In this document: positions 1 through 5,956 of the stretch, piece after piece
Numbering within the stretch: position 1 is the stretch's first letter
Layout: each line of letters starts with the position of its first letter
Origin: Thermoplasmatota archaeon
GTDB lineage: Archaea; Thermoplasmatota; Penumbrarchaeia; Penumbrarchaeales; Penumbrarchaeaceae
DNA length: 16,513 nt
Reading direction: 5' to 3'
NCBI GenBank assembly: GCA_030600725.1
Contig: JAUVLN010000014.1
Coordinates: 1-16,513, forward strand
The notes under the pieces: model-generated
The model's database searches: none
Told to the model about the DNA's origin: nothing
The model's input: the letters and a program-made list of their open reading frames with translations, nothing else
Made by a program: the position numbers and the translations under genes

Positions 1-1
1 A

Positions 2-256
2 ATATTCTTCATGGGAGGGGCCCTGGTCACGATCTACGTAGTTTCGATGGGGGGCATCCTGCTTGAGATCTCGACGAAAAAGAACCGTGCCCTCTACGCA
101 GGGGCCGCAGGTGCCGGAAGCATCATCCCAGCGATGTTTTCAATGATCGGTGGGTGGATGATCATCAACTTCGGCTTCAATGTATTCTTCATAGTATTTG
201 CGATCGTCGTTGCCAGTTCATTGATCTTCATCAATAGATTGAATTGCAGAAAATAG
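2..256 (+). CDS. MFS transporter, C-terminal fragment (5' end outside window)
   Basis: The reading frame is open from the left edge of the window and stops with TAG at 254-256, so only the last 84 or so residues are present. They contain three hydrophobic stretches separated by short loops, with a charged loop (EISTKKNRALYAG) followed by a glycine/alanine-rich helix (GAAGAGSIIPAMFSMIGGW). This loop-helix pattern, in which a conserved N-R-A-x-Y-A-G precedes a Gly-rich helix, is typical of the tenth to twelfth membrane helices of major facilitator superfamily transporters. The last residues (RLNCRK) form a short positively charged cytoplasmic tail. Substrate cannot be inferred from this fragment. 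The family call is reasonably safe; the ATG at position 11 is internal and is not the true start. Confidence 0.65.
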   Translation: MFFMGGALVTIYVVSMGGILLEISTKKNRALYAGAAGAGSIIPAMFSMIGGWMIINFGFNVFFIVFAIVVASSLIFINRLNCRK

Positions 257-298
257 AATTTAAGATGGGATCTATTATGTTAAAGGGAGTGAAAGAAA

Positions 299-796
299 AT
301 GAGTGTATCCATACCTCCACTGATCTCGATAGGGACAATAAGGACGCCATACACTGTAACTGCACCTTATCAACCGGTAAAAGAGGATAAAGGAGATTTC
401 CGGATCGTCATTGGGCCAGAATATCAAGATGGGTTGAAGGAGCTATCCAGATTCCAATATATCTATGTGATATACTACATCCATCGCATGGAAAAAGAGG
501 TATCGATGGTTATTTCGCCTTCCTGGACCGACGGTGCAAGGGTGGGCGTATTTGCCAGCAGGTCTCCCGTTCGCCCCAATCCCATTGGAATAAGTATTGT
601 CAGGATCAAGAAGATAATTAACAACGAGATCCATACTTCTGGGCTGGACGTGTTCGACGGCACACCTCTACTGGACCTGAAACCATATATCAAGGATCTG
701 GACGTGAGGGAAGATGCAAATTACGGGTGGATGGAGGATCTGCCTGACAGGGAACATTTGATCCTTCACATCAAAGGCATTCCTCACGATCACTAG
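299..796 (+). CDS. trmO: tRNA (t6A37-N6)-methyltransferase TrmO (TsaA/UPF0066 family)
   Basis: The 165-residue product matches the TrmO/TsaA family along its whole length. It begins with the family's S-x-G-x-I-x-T-P-Y strand (residues 10-18), then carries the signature block FASRSPVRPNPIGIS (85-99) and the L-D-x-x-D-G-T-P-L-L-D-L-K-P-Y segment (116-130) that builds the SAM-binding and active-site beta barrel. Known family members methylate N6 of threonylcarbamoyladenosine at position 37 of tRNAs reading ACY codons, using SAM. The length fits archaeal single-domain members, which lack the C-terminal extension found in Escherichia coli TrmO. The ATG start is supported by GGGAG at 285-289, nine bases upstream. 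The gene stands alone between an MFS transporter and a peroxiredoxin. The family is secure; that the archaeal protein acts on exactly the same tRNA is inferred. Confidence 0.88.
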   Translation: MSVSIPPLISIGTIRTPYTVTAPYQPVKEDKGDFRIVIGPEYQDGLKELSRFQYIYVIYYIHRMEKEVSMVISPSWTDGARVGVFASRSPVRPNPIGISIVRIKKIINNEIHTSGLDVFDGTPLLDLKPYIKDLDVREDANYGWMEDLPDREHLILHIKGIPHDH

Positions 797-832
797 TGTT
801 CCTCTGTGTCCTGTACCGTGGACGGAATGTCA

Positions 833-844
833 GATGATATCATC
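833..844. promoter_or_regulatory. Perfect 12-bp palindrome upstream of peroxiredoxin gene
   Basis: GATGATATCATC is its own reverse complement and lies in the trmO-peroxiredoxin gap, 67 bp before the chosen peroxiredoxin start and just upstream of the AT-rich stretch that probably holds the core promoter. A dimeric regulator could bind here, which would suit an oxidative stress gene. This is inference from symmetry and position only; one 12-bp palindrome can occur by chance. Confidence 0.3.
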
Positions 845-865
845 GATCTCCGCTTTATGGTAAGA

Positions 866-890
866 AGAATTATAATGTGGTTATATCATT
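866..890 (+). promoter_or_regulatory. AT-rich probable core promoter of the peroxiredoxin gene
   Basis: This is an almost pure A/T stretch in an otherwise mixed gap. It holds two TATA-like elements: ATTATAAT around 870-877 and TTATAT at 881-886. The second is centred about 28 bp before the ATG at 912 and would give a leaderless message; the first would leave a leader of about 13 bases containing the weak ribosome-binding match GTGAG at 898-902. The sequence alone does not decide between them. Confidence 0.35.
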
Positions 891-911
891 ACTTTCAGTG
901 AGTTGATCTAT

Positions 912-1586
912 ATGGAAAATTCAGCAGAAAAAGTGGGTATGCCCCTGTTGGGCGATCTGTTCCCGACAATGAACGTTCAGACCACGCGTGGAAAGATCGA
1001 ACTCCCCGGCCATTTTGCCGGGAAGTGGTTCGTTCTCTTCAGCCACCCGGCCGATTTCACGCCTGTCTGCACGACGGAGTTCGTCGCTTTTCAGAAGAGA
1101 TATGGAAGCTTCAAGGAGTTGAACTGCGAGCTTATCGGCCTGAGCGTGGATCAGGTATTCGCCCATATCAAGTGGGAGGAGTGGATCAAGGAGAATATGG
1201 ACGTTGAGATAGAGTTCCCGATAATCGCCGATACCGGATCGGTGGCGGAGAGGCTCGGCCTTGTCCATCCGGGAAAAGGGACCAATACCGTCAGGGCTGT
1301 GTTTGTGGTGGATGCCGAGGCGAAGATAAGGATCATGCTCTACTACCCGCAGGAGCTGGGCAGGAACATGGATGAGATCCTGCGAGTGGTGAAGGGCATG
1401 CAGATATCCGATAAGAACAAGGTCGCCATGCCTGCCAACTGGCCCAACAACGAGATCGTCGGCGATCACGTGATCATCCCACCTGCAACCGATGTCAAGA
1501 CCGCAAGGGAGAGGCTGGATCGGGCCAGGGCGGGAGAGTTCGAGTGCTTCGACTGGTGGCTATGTCACAAGAAATTGAATGAATAA
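912..1586 (+). CDS. Peroxiredoxin, archaeal Prx6/1-Cys-like type (AhpC/TSA family)
   Basis: The 224-residue product is a thiol peroxidase that would reduce hydrogen and organic peroxides in the cytoplasm. The peroxidatic site is seen as F-T-P-V-C-T-T-E with Cys53 and Thr50; the matching arginine is Arg128 in N-T-V-R-A-V. The C-terminal arm carries Cys212 and Cys218 in E-C-F-D-W-W-L-C-H. This pair, five residues apart, is the arrangement of archaeal Prx6-like enzymes such as the Aeropyrum pernix protein (Cys207/Cys213), in which the second cysteine resolves the disulfide. The ATG at 912 is chosen because the protein then begins a few residues before the conserved G-D-x-F-P segment. A TTG at 903 in the same frame would add three residues (MIY) and has no better ribosome binding site. 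The downstream CGGC protein may share a redox or metal theme, but a hairpin separates them. Confidence 0.92.
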   Translation: MENSAEKVGMPLLGDLFPTMNVQTTRGKIELPGHFAGKWFVLFSHPADFTPVCTTEFVAFQKRYGSFKELNCELIGLSVDQVFAHIKWEEWIKENMDVEIEFPIIADTGSVAERLGLVHPGKGTNTVRAVFVVDAEAKIRIMLYYPQELGRNMDEILRVVKGMQISDKNKVAMPANWPNNEIVGDHVIIPPATDVKTARERLDRARAGEFECFDWWLCHKKLNE

Positions 1587-1605
1587 GATATTGAATATAT
1601 TCAGG

Positions 1606-1626
1606 AAAAGCGTTTGGGACGCTTTT
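1606..1626 (+). terminator. Hairpin between peroxiredoxin and CGGC-protein genes
   Basis: AAAAGCG (1606-1612) and CGCTTTT (1620-1626) form a perfect 7-bp stem around the loop TTTGGGA, 19 bases after the peroxiredoxin stop codon. The right arm ends in four T residues, which in archaea can favour termination. The element could instead sit at the 5' end of the next transcript, since a TATA-like AATATATT lies just upstream at about 1593-1600. Called a terminator with reservation. Confidence 0.4.
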
Positions 1627-1665
1627 GGCCCTTATGCGGTATGATCTCTACCGATCCATAACACT

Positions 1666-1670
1666 GGAGG
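1666..1670 (+). promoter_or_regulatory. Ribosome binding site fixing the CGGC-protein start
   Basis: GGAGG lies eight bases before the ATG at 1679. It decides against a longer reading from the TTG at 1625, which lies inside the hairpin's right arm and would add 18 residues unrelated to the family. Confidence 0.65.
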
Positions 1671-1678
1671 ACGTAGCA

Positions 1679-2128
1679 ATGGCCGGTAAGACCAATATTG
1701 GGATAATAATATGTGATCGATACAGTGCATGTGCTGGCGGAAAGTGTCTGAGGTCCTTGCGCAGTAGAGAAGGCGCTTTCAGCAGATATGGCGAGGATGA
1801 GGATGTCGAATTGGTTGGCTACACCACCTGCGGCGGCTGTCCCGGGGGGAACATCGAACATGCGCCGGAGGAGATGATCAGAAATGGTGCCCGGGTAATT
1901 CATCTGGCAACCGGCATGGTCGTTGGATATCCTCCCTGTCCCCATCTGCAACATTTCCGGGACTTCCTCGGGGAAAGATACCAGATAGAGGTTGTGATAG
2001 GAACCCATCCGATTCCCCAGAAATATTTCAAGATCCATACTGAACTGGGAACCTGGGACACACCTGAATGGGATGAGATGGTCCGACCCACGCTGGCCGA
2101 TGAACGAACAAGGCTTGACTACGATTGA
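1679..2128 (+). CDS. CGGC domain-containing protein (putative metal-binding)
   Basis: The 149-residue product matches the CGGC domain family (Pfam PF08821), small cytoplasmic proteins of unknown function thought to bind metal through cysteines. It starts with the family's I-G-I-I-x-C-D-R-Y strand (Cys12), has further cysteines at 18 and 23 (S-A-C-A-G-G-K-C), the name-giving C-G-G-C-P-G at residues 51-56, a P-P-C-P-H segment with Cys87, and the late I-G-T-H motif (His110). Seven cysteine/histidine positions typical of the family are therefore present, so the protein looks intact. The start at ATG 1679 rests on a GGAGG site and on the family's usual N-terminus. It follows the peroxiredoxin on the same strand, separated by a hairpin. 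Family membership is well supported; no reaction is known for the family and none is claimed here. Confidence 0.82.
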   Translation: MAGKTNIGIIICDRYSACAGGKCLRSLRSREGAFSRYGEDEDVELVGYTTCGGCPGGNIEHAPEEMIRNGARVIHLATGMVVGYPPCPHLQHFRDFLGERYQIEVVIGTHPIPQKYFKIHTELGTWDTPEWDEMVRPTLADERTRLDYD

Positions 2129-2183
2129 AACCGAAGGCCAAATGGATCGCCTTAACCGGTTTTGATAGAGTTGACGCCCCGGT

Positions 2184-2546
2184 TCAAATAAGTTCCTCGA
2201 TACTTTCGAGTATTTCCTCCACGGTTATAAGACAATCCTCTGCCTCCTCCCTTGATATCGTTCTCCTATCGTCCCCTATCCTGGTATTCCCGTAGAAATC
2301 GACATTCCTTATCTCCCAGAGCTCATCGATCCGGTCTCCGTATGATATGAGGAGTTCCTTCGCCCTCTCCCTCCTGGCGAAATGTGATCTCCTGTCCCCT
2401 CCGTTCTTGATTTTGAGAAGGGATATCGTGGCGGATTCAAATGCCTGATATGAGAGGCCGGCAACCCCCACGAAATCTCCAAGATCGAACAGCTTTCGTG
2501 CCGAGGACAACAATCTCCTGGCCCTATCAAGATCTATTTCAACCAT
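2184..2546 (-). CDS. HEPN-domain protein, probable toxin partner of an MNT protein
   Basis: The 120-residue product is all-helical and shows the pattern of HEPN-domain proteins (Pfam PF05168): a basic first helix (DRARRLLSSARKLFD), the S-Y-Q-A-F-E-S-A helix, a flexible basic middle, and a final E-E-A-E-D-C-L-I-T-V-E-E-I-L helix. HEPN toxins are RNases with an R-x4-6-H active site; here the site reads R80-N-V-D-F-Y85, with tyrosine and no histidine following. That variant is common in archaeal MNT-linked HEPN proteins, and its activity is unclear. The gene begins inside the end of the nucleotidyltransferase gene (13-bp overlap) with GGAG seven bases before its ATG, so the two are co-translated. 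In characterised HepT/MntA pairs the nucleotidyltransferase silences the HEPN toxin by adding AMP to a tyrosine near the active site; Tyr85 would be a candidate, by inference. Confidence 0.78.
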   Translation of the reverse strand: MVEIDLDRARRLLSSARKLFDLGDFVGVAGLSYQAFESATISLLKIKNGGDRRSHFARRERAKELLISYGDRIDELWEIRNVDFYGNTRIGDDRRTISREEAEDCLITVEEILESIEELI

Positions 2547-3409
2547 ATCCTATCTCCTCTTCTGGATAGTTCCTCATCCATTTTCTCAATTTCTTCTTTA
2601 AGGTCGTCATATTCTACGATCTCACGTTTCGATACGGTCTCACCCTTGAACATGATCGATCCGATCTCACCCAGGGTCACCATTGCCACCCTCTTGAAAT
2701 ATTCCCCGCTTTCATCGTTGAGCTGAATGGATCTCGATAGGTTGTCCTTACATGACCTCAGGCGGGATATCAGGTAGGATGAGTCGATATATTCCAGCTC
2801 CGATCTGGCCCGGAAAAGGGCGCCGTCCCCGGTCAATGAGATGCCGAAAAGAACCGCATCCAATATCGCCAGATCTCTGGGTAAAAGGAATTCCTTTTCT
2901 TCACAGCTGTGGATCTCTATCCTCAGATCAGGGAGGAATTCCCTTGCGATCCTCCTGATCTTCTTGATCGATTCCTCATTATCATACACGGCAAGCAGGT
3001 CGATATCGCTATCCTTCGATGCGACCCCTCTCGCATGGCTTCCGAACAGGATCAGGGTGGATATATCTCCCCTTCCCGATAGAAGCAGGGAGATTGTGTT
3101 TCTGATCGAGGGTTTCACCCGCATGTAATCCTCATTGTTGAAAAGTGAAAAAAGAGGCAAAGCGATAGGAGACGAGGTATTTATCCGTACGAGAGATCTG
3201 CCGTTATTACGAGATCTCCTTATTATTCCGATATGATCCAAACTCCTGAGGCCTCTGTGAACATTTGCCCTTGATGTGTCCATGCGCCTTGAGATCTCCG
3301 AAATGGATTGATATCTAAACGGACTCCGATACAGTATTCTCAGTACCCTGATAGATGTTTTGGATCCAATATTATCCATGGTGTATCTTTTATTTGACAT
3401 TTGTTTCAT
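2534..3409 (-). CDS. Winged-helix domain fused to MNT nucleotidyltransferase (putative antitoxin)
   Basis: The 291-residue product has three parts. Residues 15-75 form a winged helix-turn-helix (ISEISRRMDTSRANVHRGLRSLDHIGIIRRS), suited to DNA binding. Residues 105-195 form a minimal nucleotidyltransferase: the G-S-H-A-R-G turn at 123-128, the metal-binding carboxylates D135-I-D137 and a third acidic residue, probably E165 in R-I-E-I-H. Residues 200-291 are charged and helical, without a clear family. Proteins of the MNT type act as antitoxins that AMPylate HEPN toxins; a fused DNA-binding domain suggests the protein also represses its own operon. The ATG at 3409 is used; ATGs at 3400 and 3379 remain possible because no clear ribosome binding site precedes any of them. 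A TATA-like CTAAATAC lies about 35 bp upstream, so the leader would be very short. It is divergent from the ArsR-like gene. Confidence 0.82.
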   Translation of the reverse strand: MKQMSNKRYTMDNIGSKTSIRVLRILYRSPFRYQSISEISRRMDTSRANVHRGLRSLDHIGIIRRSRNNGRSLVRINTSSPIALPLFSLFNNEDYMRVKPSIRNTISLLLSGRGDISTLILFGSHARGVASKDSDIDLLAVYDNEESIKKIRRIAREFLPDLRIEIHSCEEKEFLLPRDLAILDAVLFGISLTGDGALFRARSELEYIDSSYLISRLRSCKDNLSRSIQLNDESGEYFKRVAMVTLGEIGSIMFKGETVSKREIVEYDDLKEEIEKMDEELSRRGDRIWLK

Positions 3410-3553
3410 ATTTGGTACACTTCAATTGAGTATTTGCTATTATCGTATTTAGAAGTATCGGAAGGTCAGGTTTTACGTGGTTGGACCATTCTCTGCGCTT
3501 ATTTTTCCTACACCTGAATGATCCTATTGGCCATAACTATTAAGTACCACTTG

Positions 3554-3584
3554 AATATTATGGTCATTTACTGTAATATTGTGG
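3554..3584 (+). promoter_or_regulatory. Direct repeat, operator candidate of the ArsR-permease operon
   Basis: AATATTATGG (3554-3563) and AATATTGTGG (3575-3584) match at nine of ten bases and start exactly 21 bp apart, two helical turns, so bound proteins would sit on the same face. They lie directly upstream of the regulator's ATG at 3594, where a bound repressor would block the promoter or early transcription. The whole divergent gap 3410-3593 has no gene. The repeat is seen; its role as the binding site of the encoded regulator is inferred. Confidence 0.45.
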
Positions 3585-3593
3585 TGTTGCCCC

Positions 3594-3935
3594 ATGACAA
3601 AACAACCCCCATGCTGCCCTCCCGATTTCCCCCCACCAAGGTGGATACGCCTCAGGAATTACGTTAGAGCTCTCCGGTTCCCGACCAGATGGATGATAAT
3701 CGATCTCATCGGTGAGGGGAAAAAGAGCACCAAAGAGATCCACGAACATCTCAACAAAAGCGGTGAGGAGCTGACCAGGTCCGGCTTATACTATCATCTT
3801 TCCGAGCTGAAGAACGCACAGATCATTGAGGTGGCCCAGTATCTGGAGGAAGGTGGTGGGGCACCCGAAAAGGTGTGGAAGTTGAAAACCAAGAAGATCA
3901 CCATCGATCTGCTGGAAACTAAGGATAATATCTGA
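3594..3935 (+). CDS. ArsR-like winged-helix transcriptional regulator
   Basis: The 113-residue product holds a single winged helix-turn-helix at about residues 25-100: a first helix (RALRFPTRWMIIDLIGEGKK), a helix pair (STKEIHEHLN...TRSGLYYHLSELKNAQIIEV) and a wing ending in V-W-K-L-K. The recognition helix reading L-Y-Y-H-L-S-E-L-K is typical of ArsR-type regulators. The N-terminus is unusual: proline-rich with adjacent cysteines Cys7-Cys8 (P-P-C-C-P-P-D-F-P-P-P), the only cysteines in the protein and possible ligands for a metal or metalloid. The ATG at 3594 is preceded by GGTG at 3583-3586; a TTG at 3579 would add five residues (MWCCP) including two more cysteines, so a four-cysteine N-terminus is not excluded. 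It is the first gene of a closely packed operon, 11 bases before the permease gene, and probably represses it until an inducer binds. Confidence 0.8.
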   Translation: MTKQPPCCPPDFPPPRWIRLRNYVRALRFPTRWMIIDLIGEGKKSTKEIHEHLNKSGEELTRSGLYYHLSELKNAQIIEVAQYLEEGGGAPEKVWKLKTKKITIDLLETKDNI

Positions 3936-3946
3936 TCGGTGGTCAA

Positions 3947-4429
3947 ATGAATATCACAGCGATCGCTATCAATCTCATCGCCATGATCGGCCTTATGATC
4001 GCCTTCTACAGGAACCGGGAAAAGGCTATCAGGTCCCTGAAGGTGGCTGTAAAGGGCTTCATCAAAATGCTTCCAATGGTTCTGATCATCGTCCTTGGGA
4101 TCGGCCTCCTTCTGGGGCTTGTGCCTACCAGTACGATCTCACAGTTCGCGGGAGAACAGTCCGGGTTCTGGGGGGTATTGATCGTGGGCCTCCTTGGCGC
4201 CGTCCTATTCATCCCGGCTCTGCTCTCCTTCCCCCTTGCCGCGTCCCTTCTGGACGGGGGCGCTTCCGTATCCGTTGTTGTCGCCTTCATCACCACGTTG
4301 ACCATGATAGGAACGGTCACATTGCCCCTTGAGATCAGGGAGCTGGGGAAGAGGATGGCCCTCCTTCGGAATGGGATGAGCTTTCTCATTGCGATCATCA
4401 TCGCCTATATCATGGGGGCGATCCTGTGA
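3947..4429 (+). CDS. Predicted permease, N-terminal half (ArsP_1/PF03773-like)
   Basis: The 160-residue product has about five membrane helices (near residues 4-20, 40-60, 76-100, 105-126 and 142-159). The segment G-L-L-G-A-V-L-F-I-P-A-L-L-S-F-P-L-A-A-S-L-L-x-G-G-A with its central prolines resembles one inverted repeat of the ArsP_1/DUF318 permease family. Full-length family members have two such halves and about 300-350 residues; here the halves are separate genes, this one and the next, joined by a GTGA start-stop overlap, so they probably assemble as a heterodimer. Family members include ArsP, which exports trivalent organoarsenicals, and proteins linked to Cu/Zn export, but most are uncharacterised. 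GGTGG at 3938-3942 serves as ribosome binding site. The family is likely; the substrate is unknown. Confidence 0.72.
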   Translation: MNITAIAINLIAMIGLMIAFYRNREKAIRSLKVAVKGFIKMLPMVLIIVLGIGLLLGLVPTSTISQFAGEQSGFWGVLIVGLLGAVLFIPALLSFPLAASLLDGGASVSVVVAFITTLTMIGTVTLPLEIRELGKRMALLRNGMSFLIAIIIAYIMGAIL

Positions 4430-4980
4430 ACCCGGATCAGAAGAAGAAGGAGAAGAAGGGCATGAGGCGGGATCTGATCATTCTTCTCCTGCTGCTTATT
4501 GCCACCCTCCTGATCATCATCGTCCTCCCTGAAAAGGAGAAGGGGGTGTCGGATGCGTCGTGGGATTTCCTGATAGAGATGATGTTGATCCTCCCTGCCA
4601 TAATGGTCATACTGGGCCTTTTTGCCGTATGGGTGCCGAAGAAGTTGATCGGAAAGTATCTGGGCCACACATCCGGAATAAAGGGGATCATCCTTGCCTT
4701 GATCCTTGGAGCGTTGCCAACGGGCCCCCTCTATATCGCGTTCCCGATGGCTGTTGCCTTGCTTGCAAAGGGTGCCAAGAGGTCCAATATCATCATCTTT
4801 CTTTCAGCATGGGCCTGCATCAAGATACCGCAGGAGATGGTTGAACTACGGTTCCTGGGGCTGGAATTCATGTTGCTTAGACTGGCCCTTACCATCATCT
4901 TCGTTGTAGTGATGGGGGTTACCATCGAGAAAATAATGGAATTGAGCGATAAAAAAGCAAGCAGATCTTCAGGAGTGTGA
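4426..4980 (+). CDS. Predicted permease, C-terminal half (ArsP_1/PF03773-like)
   Basis: The 184-residue product starts at a GTG that overlaps the TGA of the previous gene, a sign of translational coupling. After a lysine-rich cytoplasmic start (NPDQKKKEKKGMRR) it has about five membrane helices (near 16-34, 48-70, 86-112, 120-135 and 146-168). The helix I-L-G-A-L-P-T-G-P-L-Y-I-A-F-P-M-A has the G-x-x-P-x-G-P pattern seen in the second half of ArsP_1-type permeases, and it is followed by F-L-S-A-W-A-C-I-K-I-P-Q-E, whose Cys131 sits next to a conserved-looking proline. The protein ends in a basic tail (KKASRSSGV). With its upstream partner it should make one transporter in the cytoplasmic membrane. 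Substrate cannot be told from the sequence; the ArsR-like regulator in the same operon hints at a metal, metalloid or thiol compound. Confidence 0.72.
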   Translation: MNPDQKKKEKKGMRRDLIILLLLLIATLLIIIVLPEKEKGVSDASWDFLIEMMLILPAIMVILGLFAVWVPKKLIGKYLGHTSGIKGIILALILGALPTGPLYIAFPMAVALLAKGAKRSNIIIFLSAWACIKIPQEMVELRFLGLEFMLLRLALTIIFVVVMGVTIEKIMELSDKKASRSSGV

Positions 4981-4986
4981 TAAACC

Positions 4987-5655
4987 ATGGTAGGTATCGT
5001 AAAAATAAAGAACTTTATCTTATCGCCATTAATAAAATGGATTATTATGCATCCCAAGATAATGGAATCAAAATTATTCTTGAAAGCAATGTTTATATTC
5101 CCTTCAAAAATAAGCAAAACCTATGATGAAAAAATGGTTGGCAGTGGCCAAGACCTCCATAAGGCCATGGATCAGGGGTTGAGGCGGATCTTCAATAAGC
5201 CGCAGAAAATTCTAGACCTATGCACAGGAACCGGTTTTGCATCATTAGAAGTTGCCAAGGTTTTTCCATTGTCCTCGATCGATGCAATAGACCAAATTAC
5301 GGAAATGCTGGATATTGCACGAAAGAAAGCACGAGAAAGCGGCATTCAAAATATTGACTTCAAGGTAGAAAATGCAGCAAAACTGAATTATGAGGATAAC
5401 GAGTTTGATCTCATCGTAACCTCCAATGCCCCGATCTACTTATCGGAAGCGGTTCGTGTATTAAGACCCGGGGGCCTTCTACTTGTCGTCTATTCGTTTG
5501 GAGGAGAGGTATTTCTGCATTTAAATGCGGAGGTGGATCAATACTTCAACAAAAATGGGATTGACCTATTAGAAATGAAACGCATAGGAAACGGAGCATA
5601 TGCTCTTGGACAAAAAATCAATGATCAGGGAGGAATAGATAATGCAAATCTTTGA
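4987..5655 (+). CDS. Class I SAM-dependent methyltransferase
   Basis: The 222-residue product has a Rossmann-type methyltransferase core: motif I I-L-D-L-C-T-G-T-G (75-83), the acidic end of strand 2 in S-I-D-A-I-D (97-102), F-D-L-I-V-T-S-N-A-P (140-149) as motif IV, and L-R-P-G-G-L-L-L-V-V-Y (159-169). The first 70 residues contain a hydrophobic helix (FILSPLIKWIIMHP) and a motif S-K-T-Y-D that may cap the active site. It is not an arsenite methyltransferase of the ArsM type, because the only cysteine of note is in motif I. GGAGTG at 4972-4977 precedes the ATG, and the gap to the permease gene is six bases, so it belongs to the operon. Its DNA is strikingly A+T rich (about 25-40% G+C in lines counted by hand) compared with both permease genes. 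The acceptor substrate is unknown. Confidence 0.8.
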   Translation: MVGIVKIKNFILSPLIKWIIMHPKIMESKLFLKAMFIFPSKISKTYDEKMVGSGQDLHKAMDQGLRRIFNKPQKILDLCTGTGFASLEVAKVFPLSSIDAIDQITEMLDIARKKARESGIQNIDFKVENAAKLNYEDNEFDLIVTSNAPIYLSEAVRVLRPGGLLLVVYSFGGEVFLHLNAEVDQYFNKNGIDLLEMKRIGNGAYALGQKINDQGGIDNANL

Positions 5656-5956
5656 TCTAAAGTCTCAAGGTGCTCATCCCTTTGAAGAACGGGAAAAAAA
5701 TATCATTTACAATGTCGAAGAATTTAAAGTAAGAATTATCAAGCTGCCGGCAGACGGTAAAATACCTGATTGTAATATGCTCTCTTACGTTATGTTCTAT
5801 GTTATTGACGGTAGTGTGGATGTAACGGTAGATCAAGAAATGAAATCAATTAATGAAGGGCAGTGCCTCATTAGCGAGCCCGCAACCATATCGATGAGAT
5901 CTACAGATGGTGCAAGAATAATGGGCATTCAGATAACTGCAAGAAAAGGGGTATGA
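5642..5956 (+). CDS. Small cupin-fold protein
   Basis: The 104-residue product looks like a single cupin domain: alternating short strands, with M-L-S-Y-V-M-F-Y-V-I-D-G-S-V-D-V-T-V (46-63) corresponding to the first conserved cupin motif, and N-E-G-Q-C-L-I-S-E-P-A-T-I-S-M-R (71-86) to the second. The usual metal-binding H-x-H and glutamate of motif 1 are absent, and no histidine occurs near the expected second-motif position, so it may bind a ligand without metal or through Cys44/Asp43. The strong site GGGAGG at 5628-5633 lies eight bases before its ATG, inside the methyltransferase gene; the two genes overlap by 14 bases. It shares the low G+C of that gene. It may sense or bind the compound handled by the operon; this is inference. 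Confidence 0.68.
   Translation: MQIFDLKSQGAHPFEEREKNIIYNVEEFKVRIIKLPADGKIPDCNMLSYVMFYVIDGSVDVTVDQEMKSINEGQCLISEPATISMRSTDGARIMGIQITARKGV

Noticed and set aside
1625..1678. N-terminal extension of the CGGC protein from TTG 1625
   Set aside because: It would start inside a hairpin arm, adds residues outside the family, and ignores the GGAGG site placed for ATG 1679.
2154..2184. Inverted repeat AACCGG/CCGGTT between the convergent CGGC and HEPN genes, as a two-way terminator
   Set aside because: The stem is only 6 bp with a 19-base loop and no T run follows on either strand; too weak to call.
4987..5655. Possible arsenite methyltransferase (ArsM)
   Set aside because: ArsM needs several conserved cysteines; this protein has only the one in motif I. 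The second methyltransferase (6806-7432) also lacks the pattern.
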